In this document: piece after piece, positions 43,020-52,109 of the stretch
Layout of the letters: each line of letters begins with the position of its first letter
Numbering within the stretch: position 1 is the first letter of the stretch
From: Pseudomonas brassicacearum
GTDB taxonomy: Bacteria; Pseudomonadota; Gammaproteobacteria; Pseudomonadales; Pseudomonadaceae
Assembly: GCF_003732265.1 (NCBI RefSeq)
Contig: NZ_MOBK01000004.1
Location: 186,001 to 250,000 of the forward strand
Length of the DNA stretch: 64,000 bases
Direction of reading: 5' to 3'
Program-made: the position numbers and the translations under genes
The notes under the pieces: generated by a model
Databases searched by the model: none
Told to the model about the DNA's origin: nothing
Seen by the model: only the letters and a program-made list of their open reading frames with translations

Positions 43020-43661
43020 ATGCAACTCAAGAATCCCATCCTCGGCCTGTGCCAACAGTCCACCTTCATGCTCAGCGCTGCCAAAGTCGACCAATGCCCG
43101 GACGATGAAGGCTTTGAAGTGGCCTTCGCGGGCCGTTCCAACGCCGGCAAGTCCAGTGCGCTGAACACCCTGACGCACGCCAGTCTTGCGCGAACCTCGA
43201 AAACTCCGGGGCGCACGCAGCTCTTGAACTTCTTCAAGCTAGACGATGATCGTCGTCTGGTCGACCTTCCGGGGTACGGTTACGCAAAAGTACCCATTCC
43301 GTTGAAGCTGCACTGGCAGCGTCACCTGGAAGCGTACCTGGGCGGTCGCGAGAGTTTGAAAGGTCTGATCCTGATGATGGACATCCGTCATCCAATGACC
43401 GACTTCGACCTGCTGATGCTCGATTGGGCCGTCGCCGCCGGCATGCCGATGCATATTTTGCTGACCAAAGCCGACAAGTTGACGTACGGGGCAGCGAAAA
43501 ATGTCCTGCTCAAGGTTCAGGCAGATATTCGCAAGGGTTGGGGGGATGCGGTAAGTATCCAGTTGTTCTCGGCGCCAAAACGCCTGGGTCTGGAAGACGC
43601 CTACACTGTACTGGCGGGCTGGATGGAGCTGGCGGACAAGGGTTCCGAGGCTGCCGAGTAA
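43020..43661 (+). CDS. engB: Ribosome-biogenesis GTPase EngB (YsxC/YihA)
   Basis: A 213-residue TRAFAC GTPase needed for large-subunit assembly. G1 GRSNAGKSS (38-46), switch region [10 protein letters not shown]3 [11 protein letters not shown]4 TKADK and G5 QLFSAPK. The ATG at 43020 gives the conserved family start [11 protein letters not shown]; the frame is open further upstream but lacks similarity. It is divergent from the cytochrome genes and separated from polA by a small-RNA-like region, as yihA is from polA in enterobacteria (Spot 42). Confidence 0.96.
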   Translation: MQLKNPILGLCQQSTFMLSAAKVDQCPDDEGFEVAFAGRSNAGKSSALNTLTHASLARTSKTPGRTQLLNFFKLDDDRRLVDLPGYGYAKVPIPLKLHWQRHLEAYLGGRESLKGLILMMDIRHPMTDFDLLMLDWAVAAGMPMHILLTKADKLTYGAAKNVLLKVQADIRKGWGDAVSIQLFSAPKRLGLEDAYTVLAGWMELADKGSEAAE

Positions 43662-43683
43662 GGCGTTGAAGCAAATTGCGGGC

Positions 43684-43814
43684 AAAAAAAACCCCGGACT
43701 TCTATGGGGAGGGGGAAGTTCCGGGGTCCAAGTTCCGGACCGCTAGGGCGGGGTCCAGATATCTGCCAACACTTAACACAACATAGGAGCATCGAAGGGC
43801 TTCACCAGCCATTC
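43684..43814 (-). ncRNA. ersA: Candidate ErsA/Spot42-position small RNA
   Basis: In P. aeruginosa, ErsA (132 nt, AlgU/sigma-22 dependent, represses algC) lies between engB and polA. Here the minus strand has a strong terminator (CCCCGGAACTTC, C-rich loop, GAAGTCCGGGG, then eight T, 43684-43726). Upstream lie two tandem AlgU-like -35 words, GAACTT (43854-43859) and GAACTA (43843-43848). The second is 17 nt before TCAGA (43821-43825), predicting a start near 43814 and an RNA of about 131 nt. The unpaired CCCCCTCCCC loop fits an Hfq-dependent seed. Position, size and terminator agree; the sequence itself was not compared. Confidence 0.6.
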
Positions 43815-43897
43815 AGTAACTCTGAGTGGCGGTTGACGGAATTAGTTCCGAAGAAGTTCCAAACCCATTGGAAATAAGCCCAAGCATCTTTCGACAT
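43802..43897 (-). CDS. Small Trp-rich open frame, 31 residues, hypothetical
   Basis: Starts MSKDAWAYFQWVWNFFG and ends in ELLNGW; four Trp in 31 residues. CAGGGAGC lies 7-8 nt before the ATG. It begins just after the polA terminator and covers the promoter region of the putative small RNA, so the same bases may serve as coding sequence and promoter, or the RNA may be a longer mRNA. Spot 42 of E. coli, at the same position, also encodes a tiny protein, SpfP. Could be a chance frame. Confidence 0.4.
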   Translation of the reverse strand: MSKDAWAYFQWVWNFFGTNSVNRHSELLNGW

Positions 43898-43910
43898 AAT
43901 GGTGCTCCCT

Positions 43911-43945
43911 GTTTTCTGCCGCGGCACTATGCCGCAGCAGAAAAC
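43911..43945 (-). terminator. Hairpin downstream of polA
   Basis: Arms GTTTTCTGCCGCGGCA and TGCCGCAGCAGAAAAC with a 3-base loop and one mismatch, 16 nt after the polA stop. The A/T ends make it usable in both directions. Confidence 0.75.
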
Positions 43946-43960
43946 GCCTGTTCAGACGGC

Positions 43961-46732
43961 TCAGTGAGCCTCATCCCAGTTATTCCCGACCCCGACTTCC
44001 ACCAGAAGCGGCACGTCCAGCTTCGCCGCATCGCTCATGTGGATACGAATTTCCTCGCGAACCTGATCGACCAGATCCTCACGCACTTCGAGCACCAATT
44101 CATCGTGCACCTGCAGGATGACTTTGGCGTCGAGCCCTGACGAGGTCAGCCAGTTATCCACAGCCACCATGGCTTTCTTGATGATGTCCGCCGCGGTGCC
44201 TTGCATCGGGGCGTTGATCGCTGTGCGCTCGGCACCTTTGCGCAGGGCCGGGTTTTTCGCGTTGATTTCCGGCAGGTACAAGCGACGACCGAAGATCGTT
44301 TCAACGAAACCTTGCTCGGCCGCCTGGGCGCGCGTGCGCTCCATGTATTGCAGCACGCCAGGGTAACGGGCGAAATAACGGTCGATGTAGGCCTGCGACT
44401 GTTTACGATCCACGCCAATTTGCTTGGCCAGGCCAAACGCGCTCATGCCGTAGATCAAGCCGAAGTTGATCGCCTTGGCACTGCGGCGCTGATCGGTGGT
44501 GACATTGGCCAATTCCACGCCGAAAACTTCAGCGGCGGTGGCCTTGTGCACGTCCAGGTCATTGCGGAACGCGTGCAGCAAACCTTCGTCCTTGGCCAAG
44601 TGGGCCATGATCCGCAGTTCAATCTGCGAGTAGTCCGCCGCCAGCAGTTTGTAGCCTGCGGGGGCAACAAATGCCTGACGAATACGGCGGCCTTCGGCGG
44701 TGCGGATCGGAATGTTCTGCAGGTTCGGATCACTGGACGACAAACGCCCGGTCGCCGCAACAGCTTGATGATAGGACGTGTGAATCCGTCCGGTGCGCGG
44801 GTTGATCTGTTCCGGCAGGCGATCGGTGTAGGTGCTTTTCAGCTTGCTCATCGAGCGGTACTGCATCAGCACTTTAGGCAGCGGGAAATCCTGCTCGGCC
44901 AGTTCCGCCAGCACGGCTTCGGCGGTGGAGGCCTGGCCCTTGGCGGTTTTGCTGAGCACCGGCAGACCGAGTTTTTCGTACAGGATCACGCCCAATTGCT
45001 TGGGTGAGCCGAGGTTGAACTCTTCGCCGGCGATGGCGAACGCCTCACGCTCGAGAGCGACCATCTTCTCGCCCAGTTCCACGCTCTGAATGCCCAGCAG
45101 GTTGGCGTCGACCAACGCGCCCTGGCGTTCGATCCGCGCCAGCACCGGCACCAGCGGCATTTCGATTTCGCTCAGGACTTTGCTCAGGCTCGGGATGGCA
45201 TTGAGCTTTTCCTGCAGTGTTTGGTGCAGGCGCAGGGTCACGTCAGCGTCTTCGGCGGCGTAAGGCCCGGCCAGTTCCAGAGAGATCTGGTCAAAGGTCA
45301 GCTGCTTGGCGCCTTTGCCGGCGATGTCCTGGAAGCTGGTGGTGGTGTGATTCAGGTACTTGAGCGCCAGGCTGTCCATGTCGTGACGGGTCGCCGTGGA
45401 GTCCAGCACGTAGGATTCGAGCATGGTGTCGAAAGCGATGCCCTGCACGGTGATGCCGCAGCTCTGATCACCGCCGATGGCGCAGTTGGCCAGGATGTTC
45501 ATGTCGAACTTGGCGTGCTGGCCAACCTTGAGCTTGTTCGGGTCTTCCAGAATCGGTTTCAGCGCGCGAAGTACAGTGTCACGGTCCAGCTGGTCCGGCA
45601 CGCCCATGTAGGAATGGGTCAGCGGGATGTAGGCTGCTTCGTTGGCTTGTACAGCGAAAGACAGGCCGACCAGTTGTGCCTGCTGCGCATCGATGCCAGT
45701 GGTTTCGGTATCGAAGGCGATCAGCTTGGCGTCGTTGAGTTTCTTCAGCCACAGGTCGAAATCAGCCTGGGTGAGGATCGTCGTGTACTTGAGTTCAGTC
45801 TCGGCGGCAACTTCTTCAGCCACCGGCGCGGTCACTTCCTGCCCGGAACGCTTGGCGTCGCGCTGGTTGTCTTCGAACCAGCTCTTGAACTCCAGCAGGG
45901 TGTACAACTCAGCGAGCTTGTCGTGATCCGGCTTGCCCATTTGCAGGTCATCGAGGCCGATGTCCAGCGGCACGTCGATCTTGATGGTCGCCAGTTGATA
46001 GGAGAGGAACGCCATCTCTTTGTGCTCTTCAAGCTTGGCAGGCAGGGTTTTCGCGCCGCGAATCGGCAGGGTCGGGACGATGTCGAGCTGCGCATACAGC
46101 TCGGTCAAACCGCCGTTCACGCCTACCAGCAGGCCGGAAGCGGTCTTCGGGCCAATCCCCGGAACGCCCGGGATGTTGTCGGAAGAGTCGCCCATGAGGG
46201 CCAGATAATCGATGATCTGCTCGGGAGCGACGCCGAATTTCTCCTTCACGCCCTCCACGTCCATGCTGCTACCGGTCATGGTATTGACCAAGGTAATGTG
46301 GCCGTCGACCAGTTGCGCCATGTCCTTGTCGCCGGTGGAGATGATCACCGGGCGATCCGCCGCCGCGCTGCTGCGGGCCAGGGTACCGATCACGTCATCG
46401 GCCTCGACGCCTTCGACGCACAGCAGCGGGAAGCCCAAAGCGATCACGCTCTGGTGCAGCGGCTCGATCTGCACGCGCATGTCGTCGGGCATGCTTGGGC
46501 GATTGGCCTTGTATTCGGCGTACATGTCATCGCGAAACGTCCCGCCCTTGGCGTCGAACACCACGGCGAACGGACTGTCCGGGTACTGCTTGCGCAGACT
46601 CTTGAGCATGTTCAATACGCCCTTGACCGCACCGGTCGGCAGGCCTTTGGACGTGGTCAGCGGTGGCAGCGCGTGAAAGGCGCGGTACAGGTAAGAAGAA
46701 CCGTCCACCAGGACGAGGGGGGCTTGGCTCAT
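43961..46732 (-). CDS. polA: DNA polymerase I
   Basis: 923-residue repair and Okazaki-processing polymerase. The N-terminal 5'-3' exonuclease (LVLVDGSSYLYRAFHALPPL, with YRAFHA), the 3'-5' proofreading domain with intact acidic residues (IAFDTETTGID near residue 345), and the family A polymerase domain with DYSQIELRIMAHL (motif A), RRSAKAINFGLIYGMSAFGL (motif B) and VHDELVLEV (motif C). All three activities look intact. The ATG at 46732 starts MSQAPLVLVDG; four more codons upstream are open. Divergent from the DUF2782 gene. Confidence 0.98.
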   Translation of the reverse strand: MSQAPLVLVDGSSYLYRAFHALPPLTTSKGLPTGAVKGVLNMLKSLRKQYPDSPFAVVFDAKGGTFRDDMYAEYKANRPSMPDDMRVQIEPLHQSVIALGFPLLCVEGVEADDVIGTLARSSAAADRPVIISTGDKDMAQLVDGHITLVNTMTGSSMDVEGVKEKFGVAPEQIIDYLALMGDSSDNIPGVPGIGPKTASGLLVGVNGGLTELYAQLDIVPTLPIRGAKTLPAKLEEHKEMAFLSYQLATIKIDVPLDIGLDDLQMGKPDHDKLAELYTLLEFKSWFEDNQRDAKRSGQEVTAPVAEEVAAETELKYTTILTQADFDLWLKKLNDAKLIAFDTETTGIDAQQAQLVGLSFAVQANEAAYIPLTHSYMGVPDQLDRDTVLRALKPILEDPNKLKVGQHAKFDMNILANCAIGGDQSCGITVQGIAFDTMLESYVLDSTATRHDMDSLALKYLNHTTTSFQDIAGKGAKQLTFDQISLELAGPYAAEDADVTLRLHQTLQEKLNAIPSLSKVLSEIEMPLVPVLARIERQGALVDANLLGIQSVELGEKMVALEREAFAIAGEEFNLGSPKQLGVILYEKLGLPVLSKTAKGQASTAEAVLAELAEQDFPLPKVLMQYRSMSKLKSTYTDRLPEQINPRTGRIHTSYHQAVAATGRLSSSDPNLQNIPIRTAEGRRIRQAFVAPAGYKLLAADYSQIELRIMAHLAKDEGLLHAFRNDLDVHKATAAEVFGVELANVTTDQRRSAKAINFGLIYGMSAFGLAKQIGVDRKQSQAYIDRYFARYPGVLQYMERTRAQAAEQGFVETIFGRRLYLPEINAKNPALRKGAERTAINAPMQGTAADIIKKAMVAVDNWLTSSGLDAKVILQVHDELVLEVREDLVDQVREEIRIHMSDAAKLDVPLLVEVGVGNNWDEAH

Positions 46733-46806
46733 GAGCAGGATCAACCTTTTCGGCGGGTCCGGCGCTAGAATAGCGGGACCGTTGACGACAAAGGGACAAG
46801 GTTATC

Positions 46807-47097
46807 ATGCGCACACTAAATCGCCTGTTGCTGGCTGGCTTGTTTGCAACTGTTCCATTGGCCGTCATGGCGGCGGACGATGTTTCGAAACAGGAACCGG
46901 AGGTTACGATCCGCACGGAGGGGGACAAGGTCATTCAGGAGTACCGTCAAAACGGTTTCCTGTATGCGATCAAGGTCACGCCGAAGGGTGCACCCCCGTA
47001 CTTTCTGGTACGCGCAGACGGGACGGACGCAAACTTCATCCGCTCGGATCAGCCGGATATGCTGATTCCGGCGTGGAAAATCTTTGAGTGGAAGTAG
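46807..47097 (+). CDS. DUF2782 small exported protein
   Basis: A 96-residue periplasmic protein: signal peptide (LLLAGLFATVPLAVMA), then a short domain with VTIRTEGDKVIQEYRQNGFL, APPYFLVRADG and a C-terminal IPAWKIFEW, the DUF2782 pattern. Conserved between polA and thrB in pseudomonads. Function unknown. It is followed 57 nt later by thrB. Confidence 0.88.
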   Translation: MRTLNRLLLAGLFATVPLAVMAADDVSKQEPEVTIRTEGDKVIQEYRQNGFLYAIKVTPKGAPPYFLVRADGTDANFIRSDQPDMLIPAWKIFEWK

Positions 47098-47154
47098 TTT
47101 CTTAATTTCAATCGGCGTCGGCTCACGAGCGGCGCCCGTACTGGCAGTTTAAAC

Positions 47155-48105
47155 ATGTCTGTGTTCACCCCCCTGGCTCGGCCCGAGCTGGAAGCTTTTC
47201 TCGCCCCTTATGGCCTCGGCCGCCTGCTTGATTTCCAGGGGATTGCTGCCGGTAGCGAAAACACCAATTTCTTTATCAGCCTGGAGCAGGGCGAATTCGT
47301 CCTGACCCTGGTCGAGCGCGGCCCGGTGGATGAAATGCCGTTCTTCATTGAGCTGCTCGACGTCCTGCACGAGGCCGATTTGCCGGTGCCATACGCCCTG
47401 CGCACCACCGATGGCGTTGCCCTGCGCGAACTGGCCGGCAAGCCGGCGCTGCTGCAACCGCGACTGGCCGGCAAGCACATCAAACAGGCCAACGCGCAGC
47501 ATTGCGCACAGGTCGGCGAGTTGCTGGCGCACCTGCACTTGGCGACCCAGGCCAACATGATCAAGCGCAAAACCGACCGGGGTCTGGACTGGATGCTGGA
47601 GGAGGGCACGCAGTTTCTTTCCCACCTGAACGCCGAACAAAGCGATCTGCTGAAACGGGCGCTGGATGAAATTGCCGAGCAGAAGGCAAAAATCCTCGCG
47701 CTGCCGCGGGCCAATATCCATGCCGACCTGTTCCGCGACAACGCGATGTTCGAAGGTACGCACCTGACCGGGTTGATCGACTTCTACAACGCTTGCTCGG
47801 GGCCGATGCTCTACGACGTGGCGATTGCCTTGAACGACTGGTGTTCGGACGACGACGGCTTGATCGACGGGCCGCGGGCGCGGGCGTTGCTGGGGGCTTA
47901 TGCGGCGTTGCGTCCGTTCACGGCGGCTGAAGCCGAGCTGTGGCCGACGATGCTGCGCGTGGCGTGCGTGCGGTTCTGGTTGTCACGATTGATCGCGGCG
48001 GAATCGTTTGCCGGGCAGGACGTGTTGATTCATGACCCGATGGAGTTTCAGTTGCGGTTGGCGCAGCGGCAGAAGGTCAGCACACCGCTGCCGTTTGCCC
48101 TTTAA
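47155..48105 (+). CDS. thrB: Homoserine kinase, aminoglycoside-phosphotransferase type
   Basis: Phosphorylates homoserine in threonine synthesis. The 316-residue protein belongs to the APH-like ThrB family of pseudomonads, unrelated to the GHMP-type E. coli ThrB. Signature: GSENTNFFIS for nucleotide binding, the catalytic loop NIHADLFRDN (His189, Asp191), and the metal-binding GLIDFYNAC. It ends at a REP element. Confidence 0.95.
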   Translation: MSVFTPLARPELEAFLAPYGLGRLLDFQGIAAGSENTNFFISLEQGEFVLTLVERGPVDEMPFFIELLDVLHEADLPVPYALRTTDGVALRELAGKPALLQPRLAGKHIKQANAQHCAQVGELLAHLHLATQANMIKRKTDRGLDWMLEEGTQFLSHLNAEQSDLLKRALDEIAEQKAKILALPRANIHADLFRDNAMFEGTHLTGLIDFYNACSGPMLYDVAIALNDWCSDDDGLIDGPRARALLGAYAALRPFTAAEAELWPTMLRVACVRFWLSRLIAAESFAGQDVLIHDPMEFQLRLAQRQKVSTPLPFAL

Positions 48106-48108
48106 AAG

Positions 48109-48204
48109 CTTCGCGAGCAAGCCCGCTCCCACATTTGATCTCCTGTGCACACAAATTCTGTGGCTGGCGCAGTTCCAATGTGGGAGCGGGCTTGCTCGCG
48201 AATG
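48109..48204. repeat. REP/BIME element, GAGCGGGCTTGCTCGCGAA family
   Basis: Inverted pair TTCGCGAGCAAGCCCGCTCC and GGAGCGGGCTTGCTCGCGAA, orientation reversed relative to most others, between the convergent thrB and znuA genes. Confidence 0.9.
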
Positions 48205-48225
48205 GGGGCGACACAAATGTCGGTG

Positions 48226-49146
48226 TTACAACGACTCCAGACACCCGGCCAAATCATTCCCCAGCTTCTCCAGCACCTGCTCATACCCCTGAGCCGTCGC
48301 TGGCGTGTACCCGCCCAACGCATCCAGTTCCGCCAGTTTCACCGGCAAACCCGCAACCAGCGTCTCTGCCAGGCGCGGACGCAACGGCGGTTCGCTGAAC
48401 ACGCAGGTCTTGCCGACTTCCTGCAACCGCGTGCGCATCGCTGCGACGTGTTGGGCCCCCGGCTGGACTTCGGCGGCGACGCTGAATACGCCCGTATGCT
48501 TCAGGCCGTAAGCGTCTTCAAAGTAGTCGAACGCTTCGTGGAACACGAAGTACGGCTTGCCTGCGATCCCGGCAAGACGTGCCTTCACGCGCAGGTCCAA
48601 CGCATCCAGTCGCTCGTCGAATGCCTTGAGATTGCTTTGATAACGCGCGGCATTGGCGGGATCGGCGGCACTCAGGTCAGCGGCCATTTTGCTGGCGATG
48701 ACCCGGGCATTAACCGGTGACAACCACAAATGCGCGTCCAGGCTGCCAGGACGGTGATCGTGGTCATGCTCATCGGCTTCTTCCGCATGGGAGTGACTGT
48801 CTTCGGCGAAGCGACGCAATGTCAGTCCCGGCAAATCCTGCACCGCAACGCTCGGCAGCGTACGACCATTCAACACGCGCGGCAGGAAACCTTCCATGGC
48901 CGGCCCGATCCAGTACAGCAGATCGACCGATTGCACCTTCCGTACGTCGGAAGGGCGCAAGGCATAGTTATGCGGCGAAGCTCCCGGCGGCAGCAACACT
49001 TCCGGAATCGCCACGCCGTCCTGCACCGCAGCGGCAATCAACTGCAGGGGCTTGATGGTGGTGAGGACTTTGACCTCGGCGTGCGCCGAACCAATCAGCA
49101 GAAAACTGGCGACAAATGCGACAAAGATAGAAAAAAGTCGGGACAC
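48226..49146 (-). CDS. znuA: Zinc ABC transporter substrate-binding protein ZnuA
   Basis: Periplasmic cluster A-I binding protein of 306 residues. Signal peptide ending GSAHA; zinc-ligand His in GASPHNYALRPSD (about residue 60); a His/Asp-rich flexible loop (HSHAEEADEHDHDH, near 125) as in ZnuA; DAHLWLSPVNARV (His ligand); VFHEAFDYFEDAYG; and a C-terminal Cys-containing VFSEPPLRP. Starts with GTG; a second GTG three codons upstream is also possible. It is divergent from zur across a Zur-like box, so it should be repressed when zinc is sufficient. Confidence 0.94.
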   Translation of the reverse strand: MSRLFSIFVAFVASFLLIGSAHAEVKVLTTIKPLQLIAAAVQDGVAIPEVLLPPGASPHNYALRPSDVRKVQSVDLLYWIGPAMEGFLPRVLNGRTLPSVAVQDLPGLTLRRFAEDSHSHAEEADEHDHDHRPGSLDAHLWLSPVNARVIASKMAADLSAADPANAARYQSNLKAFDERLDALDLRVKARLAGIAGKPYFVFHEAFDYFEDAYGLKHTGVFSVAAEVQPGAQHVAAMRTRLQEVGKTCVFSEPPLRPRLAETLVAGLPVKLAELDALGGYTPATAQGYEQVLEKLGNDLAGCLESL

Positions 49147-49173
49147 GATGACCACTCGAAGAGGCGAGAACGG

Positions 49174-49186
49174 GTAACATAATAAC
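49174..49186. promoter_or_regulatory. Zur-box-like site
   Basis: GTTATTATGTTAC on the minus strand, resembling the centre of the E. coli Zur box (TGTTATAATATAACA). It lies in the 66-nt gap between znuA and zur, so one site could control both directions. Confidence 0.55.
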
Positions 49187-49212
49187 GTCTCTCACAAAAC
49201 TCGTCGCCGCTC

Positions 49213-49695
49213 ATGCCTAAAACACCGATTGCCAGCCGTCCCCACGACCACTCTCATTGCGTGCATACCGCTCTGTCTGAGGCCGATGTCCTGTGCGCAC
49301 GTCAGGGGCTGCGCCTGACCGCTTTGCGTCGGCGGGTGCTGGAACTGGTGTGGCAAAGCCACAAACCGCTGGGCGCCTACGACATTCTTGCGGTGCTCAG
49401 TGAGCAGGATGGCCGCCGCGCCGCGCCGCCAACCGTGTACCGCGCGCTGGATTTCCTCCTGGAAAACGGCCTCGTGCACCGCATCTCCTCGCTGAACGCC
49501 TTCGTCGGCTGCAATCATCCAGGCCATGCCCATCAGGGGCAGTTCCTGATTTGCCGCGAATGCCACGCTGCCATTGAGCTCGAACAGAAATCCATCAGCG
49601 ACGCCATCGTTGGCAGCGCCAAGGATGTGGGATTCATCGTCGAAGGCCAGACCGTCGAAGTGGTCGGTCTCTGCTCGGGCTGCCAGGGGGCTTGA
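49213..49695 (+). CDS. zur: Zinc uptake regulator Zur (Fur family)
   Basis: 160-residue Fur-family repressor. The N-terminus is His-rich (HDHSHCVH); winged helix at about residues 30-95 ([25 protein letters not shown]); structural zinc Cys pairs in ICRECH and LCSGCQ; regulatory His in [13 protein letters not shown]. It starts the zur-znuC-znuB operon and is divergent from znuA. The znuC start overlaps its stop by 4 nt. Confidence 0.95.
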   Translation: MPKTPIASRPHDHSHCVHTALSEADVLCARQGLRLTALRRRVLELVWQSHKPLGAYDILAVLSEQDGRRAAPPTVYRALDFLLENGLVHRISSLNAFVGCNHPGHAHQGQFLICRECHAAIELEQKSISDAIVGSAKDVGFIVEGQTVEVVGLCSGCQGA

Positions 49696-50471
49696 TGAGC
49701 AAAGCGCTGATCCGCCTCGAGCAGGTTGCCGTCACGTTTGCCGGGCAATCCGTGCTGGATAACATCGAACTGAGCGTCGAGCCGGGGCAGATCGTCACCC
49801 TGATCGGCCCTAACGGTGCCGGCAAGACCACGCTGGTGCGCGCGGTGCTTGGGCTGTTGAAACCGGACAGCGGCACGGTTTGGCGCAAGCCGAAGCTGCG
49901 CGTGGGTTACATGCCGCAAAAACTTCACGTCGATCCGACGCTGCCGCTCTCGGTGCTGCGCTTCTTGCGGCTGGTGCCGGGCGTAGACCGTGCCATGGCG
50001 CTGTCCGCGCTCAAGGAAGTCGGCGCCGAACAGGTGATCGACAGCCCGGTGCAAAGTGTCTCCGGCGGTGAAATGCAGCGGGTGCTGCTGGCCCGGGCGC
50101 TGCTGCGCGAGCCGGAACTGCTGGTGCTCGACGAGCCGGTGCAAGGCGTCGACGTCGCCGGCCAGGCCGAGCTCTATAGCCTGATCACACGGCTGCGCGA
50201 CCGTCACGGCTGCGGCGTGTTGATGGTGTCCCACGATCTGCACCTGGTGATGAGCACCACTGACCAGGTAGTCTGCCTCAATCGTCACGTCTGCTGCTCC
50301 GGCCATCCAGAGCAAGTCAGCGGCGATCCAGCCTTCGTCGAGCTGTTCGGCAAGAACGCCCAAAGCCTGGCGATTTATCACCACCACCACGACCACGCCC
50401 ATGACCTGCATGGCTCGGTCGTCACGGCGGCGCAACCCCACGTTCACGGAGATAGCTGCAAGCATGGCTGA
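49692..50471 (+). CDS. znuC: Zinc ABC transporter ATPase ZnuC
   Basis: 259-residue ATPase: Walker [16 protein letters not shown] near residue 38, signature [17 protein letters not shown], Walker [16 protein letters not shown], switch His in SHDLHLVM. The C-terminal tail is His-rich ([12 protein letters not shown]), typical of ZnuC. Coupled to zur upstream (4-nt overlap) and to znuB downstream (8-nt overlap). Confidence 0.96.
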   Translation: MMSKALIRLEQVAVTFAGQSVLDNIELSVEPGQIVTLIGPNGAGKTTLVRAVLGLLKPDSGTVWRKPKLRVGYMPQKLHVDPTLPLSVLRFLRLVPGVDRAMALSALKEVGAEQVIDSPVQSVSGGEMQRVLLARALLREPELLVLDEPVQGVDVAGQAELYSLITRLRDRHGCGVLMVSHDLHLVMSTTDQVVCLNRHVCCSGHPEQVSGDPAFVELFGKNAQSLAIYHHHHDHAHDLHGSVVTAAQPHVHGDSCKHG

Positions 50472-51252
50472 TTTTCTGCTCTACGCCCTGCTTGCAGGTT
50501 TGGCTTTGGCGCTGGTGGCGGGCCCGCTGGGTTCGTTCGTGGTCTGGCGGCGCATGGCTTATTTCGGCGACACCCTGTCTCACGCAGCCTTGCTCGGCGT
50601 AGCGCTGGGGTTCTTGCTGGACGTCAGCCCGACCGTTGCGGTGACCGTGGGCTGCTTGCTGTTGGCGGTGCTGCTGGTGACCTTGCAGCAACGCCAACCG
50701 CTGGCGTCTGACACCCTTTTGGGAATTCTCGCACCGAGCACGCTCTCTCTGGGCCTGGTGGTACTAAGCTTCATGCACGAAGTGCGGATCGACCTGATGG
50801 CGTATCTGTTCGGCGACCTGCTGGCGATCAGCCCGACCGATCTGGCCTGGATCCTCGGCGGCAGCGCGGCGGTATTGGCGTTGCTGGTGACGTTGTGGCG
50901 GCCGTTGCTGGCCATCACCGTGCATGAAGAGTTGGCCAAGGTCGAAGGATTGCCGGTGGCGTCGTTGCGCCTCGCGCTGATGCTGCTGATCGCCGTGGTG
51001 ATCGCGGTGGCGATGAAAATTGTCGGTGTTTTGCTGATTACGTCGCTCTTGATCATCCCCGCGGCTGCGGCACAACGTCACGCCCGGTCACCGGAACAGA
51101 TGGCACTGGGCGCGAGCCTGCTGGGCATGCTCGCGGTCTGTGGCGGGCTGGCACTCTCGTGGTTCAAGGACACACCGGCGGGCCCCTCGATTGTTGTGAC
51201 GGCGGCCGCACTGTTTCTGCTGAGTTTTGTCCTGCCCCGTCGAGGGGTGTAG
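50464..51252 (+). CDS. znuB: Zinc ABC transporter permease ZnuB
   Basis: 262-residue inner-membrane permease of the ABC-3 family with about eight helices. Family marks: [20 protein letters not shown] near the N-terminus and the ATPase-coupling segment [19 protein letters not shown]. The ATG at 50464 overlaps the end of znuC. Ends the zur operon, 37 nt before a lipoprotein gene. Confidence 0.95.
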   Translation: MADFLLYALLAGLALALVAGPLGSFVVWRRMAYFGDTLSHAALLGVALGFLLDVSPTVAVTVGCLLLAVLLVTLQQRQPLASDTLLGILAPSTLSLGLVVLSFMHEVRIDLMAYLFGDLLAISPTDLAWILGGSAAVLALLVTLWRPLLAITVHEELAKVEGLPVASLRLALMLLIAVVIAVAMKIVGVLLITSLLIIPAAAAQRHARSPEQMALGASLLGMLAVCGGLALSWFKDTPAGPSIVVTAAALFLLSFVLPRRGV

Positions 51253-51289
51253 ACTTGCTCGTTTTTTGCGCAAATAGAGAGTCGCAGGA

Positions 51290-52006
51290 ATGAAGCCGTT
51301 CGCCTCACGTTATCTGCTCCTTGTCGCATTTTCCTTGCTGCTGGGCGCCTGCCAAAGCACGCCACCGGCGGCCACCGAGGCCACGGACGCGCGAGCTACG
51401 GCCATCGCACAGCTGGAACAAAGCCTCGCCAGCAACGAGTTGGCCACCGCCGAAGATCAACTGGCCGCCTTGCAGGCCCAGTCCCCCAACGATCAATCCC
51501 TTGAGCAATACCAACGGCAACTGGCCGAAGCCTATCTGCGCCGTAGCCAGATCGTGTTGCAAAAAGGTGATGTGAACGCCGCCGCCACCGCGCTGAGCCG
51601 CGCCCGGGTCCTGATGCCCAAAGCCCCGGCGCTGACCGGTGGGGTGAATAACGCCATCGTCACGGCCCGCAAAGCCGAGCTGGATAAAGCCGAAGCCGAT
51701 CTGAAAGCTGCCGAAGCCAAACCCCAGGCGAAGGTGATCGATCCCACGGCTGAAAGCACCACGGTTGCGTTGAATCTCAACGATATGGCGAAACTTCGTC
51801 GCCAACTGGATGCCATCGCCGCCGATGTGGTGAATTATCAGTGCGACGTGAGGATTCAGGCACCACGCACCGATGATTACCCATGGTTGGCTACGTTGCT
51901 GACCAAGCGGGTGAAGAAACTCGATCCGGACTTCGATCTGAAGCTGGAAAAGCAGATCCTGCGCAACATTCCGGCGCAGATGGTTCTGAGTCCGCGTAAA
52001 CCCTAA
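51290..52006 (+). CDS. Conserved Pseudomonas lipoprotein with tetratricopeptide-like region
   Basis: A 238-residue protein with a lipoprotein signal (LLLVAFSLLLGACQ, lipobox LGAC). Residues 35-130 are helical and Ala/Leu/Gln-rich with spacing like tetratricopeptide repeats (LEQSLASNELATAEDQLAAL, YLRRSQIVLQKGDVNAAATA). A coiled-coil segment (ARKAELDKAEADLKAAEA) follows, then a C-terminal basic region. Gene order matches PA5502, between znuB and metN. Function unknown. Confidence 0.75.
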   Translation: MKPFASRYLLLVAFSLLLGACQSTPPAATEATDARATAIAQLEQSLASNELATAEDQLAALQAQSPNDQSLEQYQRQLAEAYLRRSQIVLQKGDVNAAATALSRARVLMPKAPALTGGVNNAIVTARKAELDKAEADLKAAEAKPQAKVIDPTAESTTVALNLNDMAKLRRQLDAIAADVVNYQCDVRIQAPRTDDYPWLATLLTKRVKKLDPDFDLKLEKQILRNIPAQMVLSPRKP

Positions 52007-52008
52007 AA

Positions 52009-52085
52009 GCTTCGCGAGCAGGCTCGCTCCCACAGGGTTATGTGATCGACACAAATCCCATGTGGGAGCGAGCCTGCTCGCGATA
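52009..52085. repeat. REP/BIME element, GCGAGCAGGCTCGC variant
   Basis: Inverted pair TTCGCGAGCAGGCTCGCTCC and GGAGCGAGCCTGCTCGCGAT, the same variant as at 21178-21246, between the convergent lipoprotein and katE genes. Confidence 0.9.
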
Positions 52086-52109
52086 GCGTCCTAACTATCC
52101 AAACAGATC

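Noticed and set aside
45221..46768. 515-codon plus-strand frame
   Set aside because: Antisense to polA, low-complexity residue use, no ribosome site.
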